64,000 nucleotides of DNA from Oscillospiraceae bacterium. GTDB lineage: Bacteria; Bacillota; Clostridia; Oscillospirales; Ruminococcaceae. Under the pieces are notes generated by a model. It did no database searches. It had not been told where the DNA came from and worked only from the letters and a program-made list of their open reading frames with translations. How positions within the stretch are numbered: position 1 is the stretch's first letter; every line of letters starts with the position of its first letter. This document shows, piece by piece, positions 50,104-60,004 of this stretch. The translations under genes were made by a program, and so were the position numbers. Location: positions 52,012-116,011 of the forward strand of contig JALELV010000078.1 in NCBI GenBank assembly GCA_022768545.1, in the 5' to 3' direction.

Positions 50104-50999
50104 TCTTTTTTGCCGGAAGCCCCGCCGCAGGACGCATGTTTCCCGGTTTCGGCGGCAAACGCCCTGGCCGCAGACAGGGTATTTTTCATCAGCATGGTGA
50201 TGGTCATGGGCCCCACCCCTCCGGGGACCGGGGTGATATAGCCCGCCACAGGCTCCACCGCGTCGTAGTCCACGTCCCCGCAGAGCTTTTTGTCCGCGGT
50301 GCGGTTGATGCCCACATCGATGACCGCCGCGCCCGGCTTTACCATATCGGCGGTGATGAATTTTGCCCTTCCCACGGCAGCCACCAGGATATCCGCCCGA
50401 CGGCAGACCTCGGGGAGGTTTTTTGTGCGGGAATGGCAGAGGGTCACTGTGCCGTTTTCATGCAGCAGCAGCATGGCCATGGGTTTTCCCACAATATTGC
50501 TGCGCCCTACCACCACGCACTCCCTCCCCTCCACCGGCACCCCGGCGGCATGGAGCAGCTCCATCACCCCGGCGGGAGTGCAGGGCAGGAAACGGTAATC
50601 GCCGGTCATGATATGGCCCACGTTCTCCGCGTGGAACGCATCTACGTCCTTGTCCGGGCGGATTGCCCGGATGACCCGGTTCTCGTCGATATGGGCGGGC
50701 AGCGGCAGCTGCACCAAAATCCCATGGATACGGCCGTCCTCATTGAGGCGCTTTACCAGGGAGAGCAGCTCTTCTTCCGTGGTCTCCTCCGGGAGGTCAT
50801 ACCCCTCGGAGTAAAATCCCAGCTCCTCACAGGCCTTCTTTTTGTTTCTCACGTACACCTGGGAAGCGGGGTCGCTCCCAACGATCACCACGGCAAGGCC
50901 CGGGACAACGCCCGTCTCCCGGGTAAACTCCTCCGTCTCGGCCTTGAGCCTTGCCCGCACGGCGGCGGACACTGCTTTTCCGTCTATTCTCACTGCCAT
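50100..50999 (-). CDS. folD: Bifunctional methylenetetrahydrofolate dehydrogenase/cyclohydrolase
   Basis: Interconverts 5,10-methylene- and 10-formyl-tetrahydrofolate using NADP. It has 299 residues. Signatures: [15 protein letters not shown] near residue 50 (with catalytic Lys), [11 protein letters not shown] near 95, [15 protein letters not shown] near 163 and [15 protein letters not shown] near 260. It lies 21 bases after lgt. The last 20 residues are a basic tail of no known role. Confidence 0.97.
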   Translation of the reverse strand: MAVRIDGKAVSAAVRARLKAETEEFTRETGVVPGLAVVIVGSDPASQVYVRNKKKACEELGFYSEGYDLPEETTEEELLSLVKRLNEDGRIHGILVQLPLPAHIDENRVIRAIRPDKDVDAFHAENVGHIMTGDYRFLPCTPAGVMELLHAAGVPVEGRECVVVGRSNIVGKPMAMLLLHENGTVTLCHSRTKNLPEVCRRADILVAAVGRAKFITADMVKPGAAVIDVGINRTADKKLCGDVDYDAVEPVAGYITPVPGGVGPMTITMLMKNTLSAARAFAAETGKHASCGGASGKKD

Positions 51000-51020
51000 A
51001 ATGTCAGGGCCTCCCGTCTT

Positions 51021-52148
51021 TTACTGCTCTGTTTTAGAGGCGTCCTCCGCCCCGGCTTCCTCCGCGTTTCCGTCCCCGGGGACTTCCCCTGCAGCCTCTT
51101 TGGAGGGGTCTTTTACTTCCGTTTCCGCCTCTTCAGACGCCCCGGCGGCCTTATCCCCCTGCTCCTCTGCGGCTTTCTCCTCCAGGCCTTCCCCTTTGCC
51201 GGCCTTTGCCTTCTTCTGGTAGAAGGTCCCCTGGCGGATCTGCTCCGCCTCCTCGGTATGGACATAGAGCTTCCTGTACTCCGGGTCATTGCTGCGGCGG
51301 ATCCTGGAGCGGATCATAAACAGCAGCACCAGCGCCGTCAGGCAGGTAATCACCGCCACGAACTGGGAGATGCGCAGGTTGCCCAGCATCAGGCTGTCGG
51401 TGCGCAGCCCCTCCACCACGGCCCGCTCCGCGCCGTACCACGCCGCGTAAGCCAGGATCAGCTCGCCGTCAAAACGGCGGCGGCTGGTGAGCCACATAAG
51501 GAAGAAAAACCCAAGGATACACCAGGTGGACTCATAGAAAAAGGTGGGGTGGACACCCACATTTTCCCCCAGGGCCGAAAGAGTCTCCTCCGGCAGGGAA
51601 GCAAGGTAGCTCTGCATCTTGGTCATTCCGGCCCCGCCCTCATAGGTGCTCACCATGCGCCAAGGCAGGTTTGTAGCGGAGCCAAAGGCTTCGCCGTTTA
51701 CAAAGTTGCCCCAGCGCCCGATGCCCTGGGCCAGCATCAGCCCCGCGGCACAGAGGTCGCACATGGGAAGAAACTTTACCCGGCGCAGACGGCAGAACAG
51801 CCAGCCGCCCAGCAGCGCCCCGATCACACCGCCGTAGATGGCGATCCCACCGTTCCAGATTTTAAAAACGTCTATCGGGTTATTTTTGTACATGTCCCAG
51901 GAAAACACCACATAGTAAATGCGGGCCCCGATCATGCCGGTGACCACCGAACCCAGCAGCACGTCGATGACGCGGTCGCTGTCCAGGCCAAACTCCTTTA
52001 CCCGGCGCATGGTATACACCACCGCCAGCAGAAAGCCCACGGCGATGATGACCCCGTACCAATAGATCGGTTTGCCAAAGAGGGTGAACGCCACTCTGTC
52101 AATGGAAAATTCCAGCCCCAGGCCGGGAAAACTGATGATCTCGTTCAT
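51021..52148 (-). CDS. lgt: Prolipoprotein diacylglyceryl transferase with acidic tail
   Basis: Membrane enzyme that attaches diacylglyceryl to lipobox cysteines of prolipoproteins. From the ATG at 52146-52148 (GGAGG upstream) it has 375 residues and about seven membrane segments. The Lgt signature GRWGNFVNGEAFG lies near residue 140 and IYYVVFSW-type residues precede it. About 100 residues at the C-terminus are Glu/Ala/Lys-rich and look disordered, unusual for Lgt (about 260-280). A frame start 126 bases earlier is leader sequence. Confidence 0.95.
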   Translation of the reverse strand: MNEIISFPGLGLEFSIDRVAFTLFGKPIYWYGVIIAVGFLLAVVYTMRRVKEFGLDSDRVIDVLLGSVVTGMIGARIYYVVFSWDMYKNNPIDVFKIWNGGIAIYGGVIGALLGGWLFCRLRRVKFLPMCDLCAAGLMLAQGIGRWGNFVNGEAFGSATNLPWRMVSTYEGGAGMTKMQSYLASLPEETLSALGENVGVHPTFFYESTWCILGFFFLMWLTSRRRFDGELILAYAAWYGAERAVVEGLRTDSLMLGNLRISQFVAVITCLTALVLLFMIRSRIRRSNDPEYRKLYVHTEEAEQIRQGTFYQKKAKAGKGEGLEEKAAEEQGDKAAGASEEAETEVKDPSKEAAGEVPGDGNAEEAGAEDASKTEQ

Positions 52149-52227
52149 GGAAAGCTCCTCCCGTTTTGTCTTGGGGCACAGCCGGCTCTGCCCGCGTCCC
52201 CGCTTGCTTTTTTCTCCGCCGCGGCGG

Positions 52228-53505
52228 TCATTCCTCCGGGTACACGACGGAAAGCGCGCTGTATTCCCGGTCAAACTGCTCCCGCAGCCGCTTTTCCAGG
52301 TCTTCTTTCTTCATATCCGCTATGACGTCCAGCAGGTCATACAGCTCCATATCGGAAAGCCAGGTGTTCATCAAAGCCTGGGCCACGGAATCCACCCGAC
52401 CCAGCATCCGCACATAGCGCCCCCAGGCGGCCTTTCGGTTGCGCTGGAAGGCTTCCTCATCGATCCCCTCCCGGGCCATTCGCTCGATCTCATCGCAGAT
52501 CTCCCCGCACACCCGGTCCGGGTCCCGCGACTCGCCGGAATACATCGTGGCGATATAATCCCTTCCCGAGAGCGTCTCACAGCCGAAGGTGGAGTTGATA
52601 AGCCCCTCGTCGTAAAGCCGCCGGTAAAGGGGCGAGGCCTCCCCGGCAATGATCTCGCCGAGCACCTCGTCCAGAATGGAATCCACTGCGTTTTGGCGCT
52701 TATCCCCCGGCTTTTCCTTAAAGCCCAGGCAGAACATGGGCGCCGCGATGGGGAAGCGCTGCTCCACCCGCTTTTTGGAGACCTCCCGGGGCTCCTCCAC
52801 GGCCAAACGCTCCACCTCCAGCACCGGGGCGGGCTTCAGCACCCGGTCGGCCACCTCCAGGACGTCTTCTGGCCGGAAGTTCCCCGCCACGGTGAGCACC
52901 ATGTTGTGCAGGTTATAGAAAGCGCCGTACACCTTGTGCAGGCTCTCCGCCGTGATCTCGGCGATGGAATCCGTCGTGCCCGCGATGTCGATCCTGAGGG
53001 GGTGGCGGACATACAGCGCATCCAAAAGGTTGAACATCACCCTCCAGTCAGCGCTGTCGTCGTACATACGAATCTCCTGTCCGATGATCCCCTGTTCCTT
53101 GTCCACCGTCTCCTTGGTAAAATAGGGGTCGGTAACAAAGCCCATAAGGATCTCGAGAGACTCTTTGAAATGGTCCGCGCAGGAGAAGAGATAGCAGGTC
53201 TTGTCAAAAGAGGTAAAGGCGTTGGCGCTGGCCCCGGTGCGGGCGTAGTCGGCAAAGGCGTCCCCCTTCTCGCTCTCAAACATCTTGTGTTCCAAAAAGT
53301 GCGCCGTGCCGTCGGGAATGCGGAAATATTCCTTTTCCCCCACCAGCCGAAACGCCGAATCCACCGATCCGTACTCGGTGCTGAACATGGCGTAGGAGGA
53401 GTTAAACTGGGGCATGGGGCATAAAAGCAGCGTCAGCCCGGAGGGATGCCGGATGCGGAAATAGCTCTCCCCCACCCGTTCACTGCGGATCTCCGTCTTA
53501 TTCAT
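52228..53505 (-). CDS. M16-family zinc peptidase, active (YmfH-like)
   Basis: Insulinase-type metallopeptidase. From the ATG at 53503-53505 (AAAGGAGG upstream) it has 425 residues. The inverted zinc motif HFLEHKMFE (HxxEH) near residue 65 and the downstream Glu region are present, so it should be catalytic. The N-terminus of the partner overlaps by 8 bases. Firmicutes YmfH/YmfF pairs form such active/inactive heterodimers. Substrate unknown; lgt follows. Confidence 0.9.
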   Translation of the reverse strand: MNKTEIRSERVGESYFRIRHPSGLTLLLCPMPQFNSSYAMFSTEYGSVDSAFRLVGEKEYFRIPDGTAHFLEHKMFESEKGDAFADYARTGASANAFTSFDKTCYLFSCADHFKESLEILMGFVTDPYFTKETVDKEQGIIGQEIRMYDDSADWRVMFNLLDALYVRHPLRIDIAGTTDSIAEITAESLHKVYGAFYNLHNMVLTVAGNFRPEDVLEVADRVLKPAPVLEVERLAVEEPREVSKKRVEQRFPIAAPMFCLGFKEKPGDKRQNAVDSILDEVLGEIIAGEASPLYRRLYDEGLINSTFGCETLSGRDYIATMYSGESRDPDRVCGEICDEIERMAREGIDEEAFQRNRKAAWGRYVRMLGRVDSVAQALMNTWLSDMELYDLLDVIADMKKEDLEKRLREQFDREYSALSVVYPEE

Positions 53506-54784
53506 GTTCTTCCTCCTTTCCGGCCAGGAAATAAACCGTATCCAGGCGCAGCCCTGCCGCCGCGTCCATGATCTCCCGCCGGGTGATCTCCCGGATCTGC
53601 GCCGCATTTTCCATGGGCGTCCGCCCGGAACCCGCCAGAAGCTGGGTCAGGTACCAGTTTTCCATGCCGCCCAGAGTGTCGGTGGTGGACTTAAGCCCGT
53701 TCACCAGATACAAAACGGTGTTTTCAAACTCCTCGTCGGTAAACTCCCCGTTCTTCACCGCCTCCAGCTGATGGAGGATCTCCTCCTCGGCCTTCTCGCG
53801 GTTTTCAAACTCCACCCCGCTGTCTACCAGGATGCTCCCGGAGGCGCGGTCGTAGCGGGAAGCACAGTAGTAGCACAGGTGCAGGCGCTCCCTCACGTGG
53901 ACAAACAGCCGGGAAAAAGGCGTCCCGCCCCACAGGGCGGACATCATTTTCATGGCGTTTAATTCTCTTTCCGTCCTCAGCTCCCCGGTGCGGAAGCCGA
54001 GCACCAGCTTGCCCTGCTTGACGTCCATATGCTCGGTGCGCCAGCGCGGCTCCCGGAGGGGTGCCGACACCGGCGCCGGCCGGTACGGCATGGGCTGGCG
54101 CTCCACCGCCTCAAAGCGGCGGCGGAAGATCTCCGCTGCCGCCCCGCTGCTGCCGGAGCCGATAAACATGATCTCCACCGGGCAGGTACGCAGCATCTGC
54201 CGCCACGCCTGCGCCGCGGAGGCCGGGGTGATGGCCAGGGCATCCTCCTCCCGGCCGTATTTTTTTACGGCGAAAGGCTCCCCCTCAAACAGGAGGGAAG
54301 CGCACTGGGAAACGGCGTAATCCCTCTTGTCGTTTACCTCCGCCTGAATGGTATCGACAAGGTTTGTGATCTCCAGCCGGGTGTCCACGGCGGAAAAAGC
54401 CCCGTCCTCCAAATAAGGGTCCAGCAGCATATCGCAGATCAGCTCACAGCACTCCCGCACCATGGGCTCCCCTTTTAAGGTAAAGCGGTCGTCCAGGCCC
54501 TGGATGGACAGGTTGACGATCTGATATCCGCCGTATTTCCGCACGTCGCCGTCCAAAGAGGCGCCGTACAGCTCGCAGAGCCGCTCGTTCAGCCGGGTAA
54601 AATCCGGGCAGGAGGCAAAGCGCCGGCGCAGGATAAAGGGCACGATGGCGTTTACCGCCGCGGTCTCCCAGCTCAGCGGAATTAAAATATTGCAGGATAT
54701 CCGGTTGGATTTAAACTTTGCATCCGTCACCGTGCTCAGGGCTACCCCGCGGCACAGCTCCTGCCGGTGCAGTTCTTCGCTCAT
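53498..54784 (-). CDS. M16-family peptidase-like protein, probably inactive (YmfF-like)
   Basis: From the ATG at 54782-54784 (GGAGAG upstream) it has 428 residues. M16 fold is shown by RLNERLCELYGASLDGDVRK and MKMMSALWGGTPFSRLFVHVRER, but no HxxEH motif is found, so it is likely the non-catalytic half of a pair with the next gene. A start 228 bases earlier reads only leader sequence. Confidence 0.88.
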   Translation of the reverse strand: MSEELHRQELCRGVALSTVTDAKFKSNRISCNILIPLSWETAAVNAIVPFILRRRFASCPDFTRLNERLCELYGASLDGDVRKYGGYQIVNLSIQGLDDRFTLKGEPMVRECCELICDMLLDPYLEDGAFSAVDTRLEITNLVDTIQAEVNDKRDYAVSQCASLLFEGEPFAVKKYGREEDALAITPASAAQAWRQMLRTCPVEIMFIGSGSSGAAAEIFRRRFEAVERQPMPYRPAPVSAPLREPRWRTEHMDVKQGKLVLGFRTGELRTERELNAMKMMSALWGGTPFSRLFVHVRERLHLCYYCASRYDRASGSILVDSGVEFENREKAEEEILHQLEAVKNGEFTDEEFENTVLYLVNGLKSTTDTLGGMENWYLTQLLAGSGRTPMENAAQIREITRREIMDAAAGLRLDTVYFLAGKEEEHE

Positions 54785-55040
54785 GGTCTCATCTCTCCCA
54801 ATACAGAATATCTGCCGTCCGGACACCCGGGCAGGCAAAACGCCCCTCAAAAACGGGGCGCCGCGGCCTCCCGAGCCCTTTTTGCCCGGGACGCTTTCAA
54901 AGTTAAACGCATAAAACGGCGGCCGCCCCTGGCTTTGCAGCGGCACGCACGCAGAAGTATCCGGGCCGCGGCGGCTGTATAAAGCCCGGCCCGCGCGCCG
55001 CCCCGGCCGCAAATTTTCACAGCCGCTTTCGGATATTATA
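54785..55040 (-). promoter_or_regulatory. Long leader and promoter of the M16 pair
   Basis: TATAAT (55035-55040, minus strand) is a clear -10, with a weak -35 (TGGCTT) 17 bases upstream. The leader of about 243 bases has a stem CGCCCC/GGGGCG followed by TTTTG (54841-54860), possibly an attenuator. The function is uncertain. Confidence 0.4.
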
Positions 55041-55560
55041 GCACGATTCAGCTTTCAAAGCCATACGGCGGCTCCCGGTAAACTTGAATATTCTGTAAAC
55101 TCCCCCGCGCCGTCCGGGGGGCGTTCGGGCGCTTGCCGCCGGGGCAGTCCATCGGCGGCCGTTTTTTGTCCGGGGGCTGCCGCAGGGGCACTTCGTTTTT
55201 TGTCTCCTTCTCCTTTTTCCCTTCTGCCATTCCCTTTCCCTCTTTTCCGCTGTATAGGGCTATTGTGGGCCAAAAGCCAAAGCTCCATTCGGGAAGGAAC
55301 TGTGCTTCGTCATTTTCAAAAAGCAAGGTGCGGGCCGGAGGCACACGATACCTCCGGCCCGCACCCTGCTTTTTCCGCCCCTGTTTTTCGGTTTTCGCCA
55401 CAGTCCCTCCTGCCGGGAAAGCCATATGCCGTTTTGCGATTTCTTATTTCCCCCTTCTCTCTTTTTTGTGTTTTAAGCTTTCTTGCGGGCAAACCAAAGA
55501 ACATTTTATTTTTCATAAGCGGTTTTACTGATATTATTTGCTTATTCGCAAGTTTTTTTG
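55041..55560. other. Intergenic region with a large inverted repeat
   Basis: About 520 bases with no convincing gene. A perfect 15-bp inverted repeat GGTGCGGGCCGGAGG/CCTCCGGCCCGCACC (55327-55365), extended by AGCA/TGCT with T runs on both sides, could work as a bidirectional terminator. Open frames here look like chance. Confidence 0.5.
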
Positions 55561-55561
55561 C

Positions 55562-55595
55562 AAAAAGGCAGGCCCTTTCCGGGGAAAGGGCCTGC
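55562..55595 (-). terminator. Terminator of the polyamine transport operon
   Basis: A perfect 13-bp stem GCAGGCCCTTTCC/GGAAAGGGCCTGC with a 2-base nominal loop is followed on the minus strand by CTTTTTG, 26 bases after the potD stop. Confidence 0.9.
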
Positions 55596-55621
55596 GCTGA
55601 CGGTGTATAGACAGAAAAATG

Positions 55622-56932
55622 TCAATAGAGGTCATTCCGCTTTTTGCGGTGTCCGCGGTAGAGGTTCAGCCCGACGGAAAACAGGATGGCCACCACCAGA
55701 AAAATCGGGATCGTCCAGCGGGAAAACTGCTGGTCGTCCGACAGAAGCTCAGTCCAGAGGCGGTCCAGCAGCTGGTTGGTACTGGCCGGAAGGTAGATAA
55801 AGGCCTCGGTGTTGTCCAGCAGCTCCTGGGAAGGGTAGCGGATCGGGTCGCTGCGGGTCTCCTCGTCCATCAGCTCCAGCGCCGCCAGGCTGGGGGTGGA
55901 GTAGCCGATGTAATCGATGTTGCCCAGAGAGATCTCCGGCTCGCAGAGGAAGTTGATGTAGGCCTCGGCGGCTTCCTTCTGTTTGGAGGAAGCGGGAATA
56001 CAGAGGCTGTCAATAAAGCGGTTGGTGCCCTCCTCCGGCACGGAAAAGGCGAGGTCGGGGTTTTCCTCTATCATGGTCACCGCATCCCCGGCATAGTAGG
56101 GGGCCAGAGCGGCTTCCTCCCCTTCCATTTTGTCGTAGATTTCGTCCATCACGTAGGCCTGCACCAGGGCCTTCTGCTCCTTGAGGCTCTCGAAGGCCTC
56201 CCCGATCTCCCCCTCATCGGTGGTGTTCATGGAATAGCCCAGCCGCTTGAGGGCGATGGCGGAGGCATCCCGAGGGTTTGAAAACATCAGGATGTCGCCC
56301 AGATACCTTTCATCCCAGAGGATGTCCCAGGTGGTGACCTCCTCCGGGTCCACATACTGGGTATTGTAGATGATGCCCACAGTCCCCCAGGTATAGGGGA
56401 CAGAGTAAGCCCCCTCCGGGTCAAAATCGGTGTAGACATACTGTTCGTCCAGGTGTGCGATGTTGGGGATATTGTCCCGGTTCAGGGGAGAGAGCATCTT
56501 CTCCTCGATCATCCGCGCCACCATGTAGTCGGAGGGGACGATGATATCGTAACCGGCTCCGCCGCTTTTCAGCTTGGCGTACAGCTCCTCGTTGGTGGCA
56601 AAGGTATTGTAGAGCACCTTGATCCCGGTGAGCTCTTCAAACAGCCCGTTAACGTCGATGCTCTCTCCGTCCGAGCCGTCGGCGATATACTCACCCCAGT
56701 TGTAAACGCTGAGGGTGATCCCCTGCCCCTGAAAGCGCGCGTAATAACCAGGGTCTTCCACCAGGTCGGCGGCGCTCTCTTCCGCCGAGGTGGGAAGGGA
56801 AAAGCACAAAACGGCAAGTGCTGCCAGGGCCAGGGCCGCAAACTGCCGCAGCAGCATCCGCCCGCAGGCGGGCAGGTCCCCGCATCGGCCGTCCATCAGG
56901 GCGATCATCCGGTCCATATGGGTGTTTCTCAT
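55622..56932 (-). CDS. potD: Polyamine-binding protein PotD with C-terminal membrane anchor
   Basis: Extracellular substrate-binding component of a spermidine/putrescine importer. It has 436 residues. The N-terminus has a hydrophobic segment (residues 27-45) ending in SLPTSA, signal-peptide-like but without a proper lipobox. GITLSVYNWGEYIADGS is the family start of the mature part, and YVDPEEVTTWDILWDERY follows. A C-terminal hydrophobic segment WTIPIFLVVAILFSVGL plus RGHRKKRN suggests anchoring at that end. The ATG overlaps the potC stop as ATGA. Confidence 0.93.
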   Translation of the reverse strand: MRNTHMDRMIALMDGRCGDLPACGRMLLRQFAALALAALAVLCFSLPTSAEESAADLVEDPGYYARFQGQGITLSVYNWGEYIADGSDGESIDVNGLFEELTGIKVLYNTFATNEELYAKLKSGGAGYDIIVPSDYMVARMIEEKMLSPLNRDNIPNIAHLDEQYVYTDFDPEGAYSVPYTWGTVGIIYNTQYVDPEEVTTWDILWDERYLGDILMFSNPRDASAIALKRLGYSMNTTDEGEIGEAFESLKEQKALVQAYVMDEIYDKMEGEEAALAPYYAGDAVTMIEENPDLAFSVPEEGTNRFIDSLCIPASSKQKEAAEAYINFLCEPEISLGNIDYIGYSTPSLAALELMDEETRSDPIRYPSQELLDNTEAFIYLPASTNQLLDRLWTELLSDDQQFSRWTIPIFLVVAILFSVGLNLYRGHRKKRNDLY

Positions 56933-57753
56933 GCGGCAGCACCCCCTCTTCTGCGCCCGGCTCTCTCCGCCCGGGCTCCGTGGAAGTTTACCGCCAACAG
57001 CACCATCAGCACCACGCCGAAAATAATGGTGGAAAGGGCGTTGATCTCCGGGCTCACCTTCCGCCGTGTCATGGAATAGATGGTGATGGGAAGGGTCTGG
57101 GAGGTGGGGCCGCTGACAAAGTAGCTGATGACAAAATCGTCGATGGAATAGGTAAAAGCCATGAGGAACCCGGCCAGAACGCCGGGCATGATCTCCGGCA
57201 GCACCACCTTAAAGAAGGCCGAAAGAGGGCTGCAGCCCAGGTCCAGCGCCGCCTCGTAGACAAACTGATCCATCTGCCGGAGCTTGGGCAGGACATTTAG
57301 CACCACATAGGACACGTTAAACGCGATATGGGCCAGGATCAGGGTGGTGTAGCCAAACTCAAAGCTGAGCCCCAGGGAGCCAAGGCCCCCTTTGAACATC
57401 ACAAAGAGCAGCATCAGCGAGACGCCGGTGACGATCTCCGGGTTGATGATCGGGAGGTTGTTGAGGTTCATCACCAGGGCCCTGGGGCCCTTTTTCAGGC
57501 TGTTGATGCCAACGGCGGCCGCCGTGCCCAGCACGGTGGCGATCACCGAGGAGACCACCGCCACAATAAGGGTGTTCACCAAAGACTGCAGGATGATCTC
57601 ATTGGCAAAGAGCTTGCGGTACCAGTCCAGGGTAAAACCGGTGAAGTTGGAGCGGCTTTTGGACTGATTGAAGGAAAAGAAGATCAGCACGCCGATGGGG
57701 GCGTAGAGAAAAAACATCACGACCCAGACATAGGTCCTGGAAAGCCATTTCAA
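56929..57753 (-). CDS. potC: Spermidine/putrescine ABC transporter permease PotC
   Basis: Inner-membrane permease with six predicted segments. I start it at the TTG (57751-57753), with AAAGGAG upstream, giving 274 residues. A TTG 21 bases earlier lies before that site. The EAA loop, EAALDLGCSPLSAFFKVVLP, which contacts PotA, lies near residue 180. The start is 36 bases after potB. Confidence 0.93.
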   Translation of the reverse strand: MKWLSRTYVWVVMFFLYAPIGVLIFFSFNQSKSRSNFTGFTLDWYRKLFANEIILQSLVNTLIVAVVSSVIATVLGTAAAVGINSLKKGPRALVMNLNNLPIINPEIVTGVSLMLLFVMFKGGLGSLGLSFEFGYTTLILAHIAFNVSYVVLNVLPKLRQMDQFVYEAALDLGCSPLSAFFKVVLPEIMPGVLAGFLMAFTYSIDDFVISYFVSGPTSQTLPITIYSMTRRKVSPEINALSTIIFGVVLMVLLAVNFHGARAERAGRRRGGAAA

Positions 57754-57789
57754 TGAAGAACACACTCCTTTCAAGCGGGCAGAGGCCCG

Positions 57790-58614
57790 TCAAACCAGCA
57801 TTCCCTCCCGCTCCTCGTCGCCGCCAAACTGGTTGGTCAGGCTCATGCAGAGCAGGATGATCACCATCAGCACCAGGGAGATCGCCGAGCCCAGATGGGG
57901 ATTGTAGGCGTTTCCCAAAAACTGCAGGTCGATCAGGTCGCCGATCAGGAGGTTGCCGCCGCCGCCCAGCATCCGGGAGATGATAAAGGTGGAGACAGCC
58001 GGGACAAACACCATGGTGATACCGGTGCTGATGCCCGGGACGCTGAGGGGCAGCACCACCCTGGCCGCCACCTTCAGCGGGTTGGCGCCCAGATCCTGGG
58101 CCGCTTCGATCACACGGTCGTCAATTTTCACCATGATGGTATAGAGAGGCAGGATCATGAAGGGCAGGTAGTTGTACACCATGCCCAGCACCACCGCCCC
58201 GGAGGTGTTGATCATGTCGAAAGGGCCTATGCCGAAGAGGCCGAAAAAGCGGTTGATCAGCCCGTTTTTCTCCAAAATCGTCATCCAGGCATAGGTGCGC
58301 AGCAAAAAGTTCATCCACATGGGCAGCATGATGAGCATGACCATGGTGCGCTGCTTTGCCCCACTCTGACGGGACATGATATAGGCCAGCGGGTAGGCGA
58401 CCACCAGGCAGATGGCGGTGGCGATGGCTGCAAGCCACACGGAGCGCACCAGCACATTGGTGTACTCCCCTACCCGGGAGATATGTTCCATGGTAAAAGC
58501 GCCGCTTTCGTCGGTAAAGGCAAACACCGCCACCATAGCCAGAGGCGCCACGGTAAACAGCGCCATCCAGACATAATAGGGCACGGCGGCAAAGGCGGAA
58601 TATTTCGATCTCAT
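57790..58614 (-). CDS. potB: Spermidine/putrescine ABC transporter permease PotB
   Basis: Second permease, 274 residues, six hydrophobic segments. The EAA loop EAAQDLGANPLKVAARVVLP near residue 178 and LPMWMNFLLRTYAWMTIL near 105 are typical. It follows potA by 4 bases, so translation is coupled. Confidence 0.94.
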   Translation of the reverse strand: MRSKYSAFAAVPYYVWMALFTVAPLAMVAVFAFTDESGAFTMEHISRVGEYTNVLVRSVWLAAIATAICLVVAYPLAYIMSRQSGAKQRTMVMLIMLPMWMNFLLRTYAWMTILEKNGLINRFFGLFGIGPFDMINTSGAVVLGMVYNYLPFMILPLYTIMVKIDDRVIEAAQDLGANPLKVAARVVLPLSVPGISTGITMVFVPAVSTFIISRMLGGGGNLLIGDLIDLQFLGNAYNPHLGSAISLVLMVIILLCMSLTNQFGGDEEREGMLV

Positions 58615-58618
58615 CGGC

Positions 58619-59665
58619 TTATTCCTCCATCTTTTTCATGATGTGGATGTCCTCCGGCCCGATCACCATCCCGATGGCGGAGCCCACGGCTTCGCTCTGG
58701 GTGGAGTGGATCAGCCAGCGGCTCCCGCAGGCGGAGACCTCCATTTCAAAATGTACGCCCTTGAAGGTCACGTTTTCCACAATGCCGGTGATATGCCCCG
58801 CAATGGTGGGCACTACTTTGATATCCTCCGGGCGCACCACCACGTCCACCTGCTCCATAGGCGCAAAACCGGAATCGACACATTCAAACTCCCGCCCGGC
58901 AAACTCCACCAGGAAATCCTTCTTCATAATACCCGGGACAATGTTGCTCTCCCCGATAAAATCCGCCACGAAGGCATTCTGCGGCTCGTTGTAAATATCC
59001 TCCGGGGTGCCGATCTGCTGGATATCCCCGTCCTTCATCACCACCACGGTATCGCTCATGGTGAGCGCCTCCTCCTGGTCGTGGGTCACATAGATAAAGG
59101 TGATCCCCAAACTCTGCTGGATCTTTTTCAGCTCGATCTGCATCTCCTTGCGCAGCTTGAGGTCCAGCGCGCCCAGCGGCTCGTCCAGCAGCAGCACCTT
59201 GGGGTGGTTCACCAGAGCCCTGGCGATAGCCACCCGCTGCTGCTGCCCGCCGGAAAGCTGGTTGACGCCGCGCTTTTCAAAGCCTTTGAGGCCCACAAGT
59301 TCCAGCATTTCCAGTACCCGGGGGCGGATCTCCTTCTCCGGAAGCTTCTGGATCTTGAGGCCGAAGGCCACATTTTCGAATACATTTAAATGCGGGAAAA
59401 GGGCGTAGCGCTGAAACACGGTGTTCACCTGGCGCTTATAAGGCGGAAGGTCGTTGATGCGCTTTCCCTCAAAAAAAACGTCCCCTTCTTTGGGCGCCAC
59501 AAAGCCTCCGATAATTCGGAGAGTGGTTGTTTTTCCACAACCGGACGGCCCCAAAAAGGTGACGAATTCCTTGTCGTGTATGTCCAGGTCAAGCCCTTCC
59601 AATACACGTTCGCCGTCAAACTCGACGACGATGTCGCGAAGACTGATGATGGTGCTCTGGCTCAT
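58619..59665 (-). CDS. potA: Spermidine/putrescine ABC transporter ATPase PotA
   Basis: ATPase of the importer. From the ATG at 59663-59665 it has 348 residues: Walker [10 protein letters not shown] near 38, signature [15 protein letters not shown] near 135, Walker [13 protein letters not shown], and [10 protein letters not shown] with the switch His. A C-terminal TOBE-type domain (about 245-348) follows. First gene of potABCD; the start lies 333 bases from the predicted transcript start. Confidence 0.96.
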   Translation of the reverse strand: MSQSTIISLRDIVVEFDGERVLEGLDLDIHDKEFVTFLGPSGCGKTTTLRIIGGFVAPKEGDVFFEGKRINDLPPYKRQVNTVFQRYALFPHLNVFENVAFGLKIQKLPEKEIRPRVLEMLELVGLKGFEKRGVNQLSGGQQQRVAIARALVNHPKVLLLDEPLGALDLKLRKEMQIELKKIQQSLGITFIYVTHDQEEALTMSDTVVVMKDGDIQQIGTPEDIYNEPQNAFVADFIGESNIVPGIMKKDFLVEFAGREFECVDSGFAPMEQVDVVVRPEDIKVVPTIAGHITGIVENVTFKGVHFEMEVSACGSRWLIHSTQSEAVGSAIGMVIGPEDIHIMKKMEE

Positions 59666-59998
59666 GAATGCATCCCCCTTTGCGGATTTTGAAGTCTCAC
59701 AAGTAAAATTCGGCCAGAAGAAGCATAAGCTGTGCACTTTCGCGCCCCTTCTGAGTGTCCGTCTGCGGTGCACGGACCGGGAATTTACCGCGCAGTATAA
59801 AACCTTGTCGACCCACCTGGCGTTTACGCCGCTTCCCGCAAAAGGCTTTGATCTAATCGTAACTTTCAGAATGAGGCATCCCGGTACAGTTCGTTATTAG
59901 GCGGCGCCATGGACAGGTGTTGATTCATTTTTTGCCGGGCTCCCCCGGCCGTGGCTGCACAGATGCACGGCCCTTCCGGGACACCCCGGAAAGACAAC
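59666..59998 (-). promoter_or_regulatory. Long structured leader of potABCD
   Basis: About 333 transcribed bases before potA. The first 60 hold two perfect stems: TTCCGGG/CCCGGAA and GGCCGTG/CACGGCC. Two short frames are present, MPHSESYD and an earlier 20-codon frame beginning ATG AAT CAA near 59926, which might be leader peptides. No terminator-type hairpin with a T run is seen. No HTH regulator gene is here, unlike many pot operons. I recognise no known riboswitch. Confidence 0.4.
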
Positions 59999-60004
59999 GG
60001 TATT

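Noticed and set aside
55048..55425. 125-residue minus-strand frame in the intergenic stretch before potD
   Set aside because: Lys/Arg/Pro-rich, runs through the perfect inverted repeat, no motif; left as noncoding.
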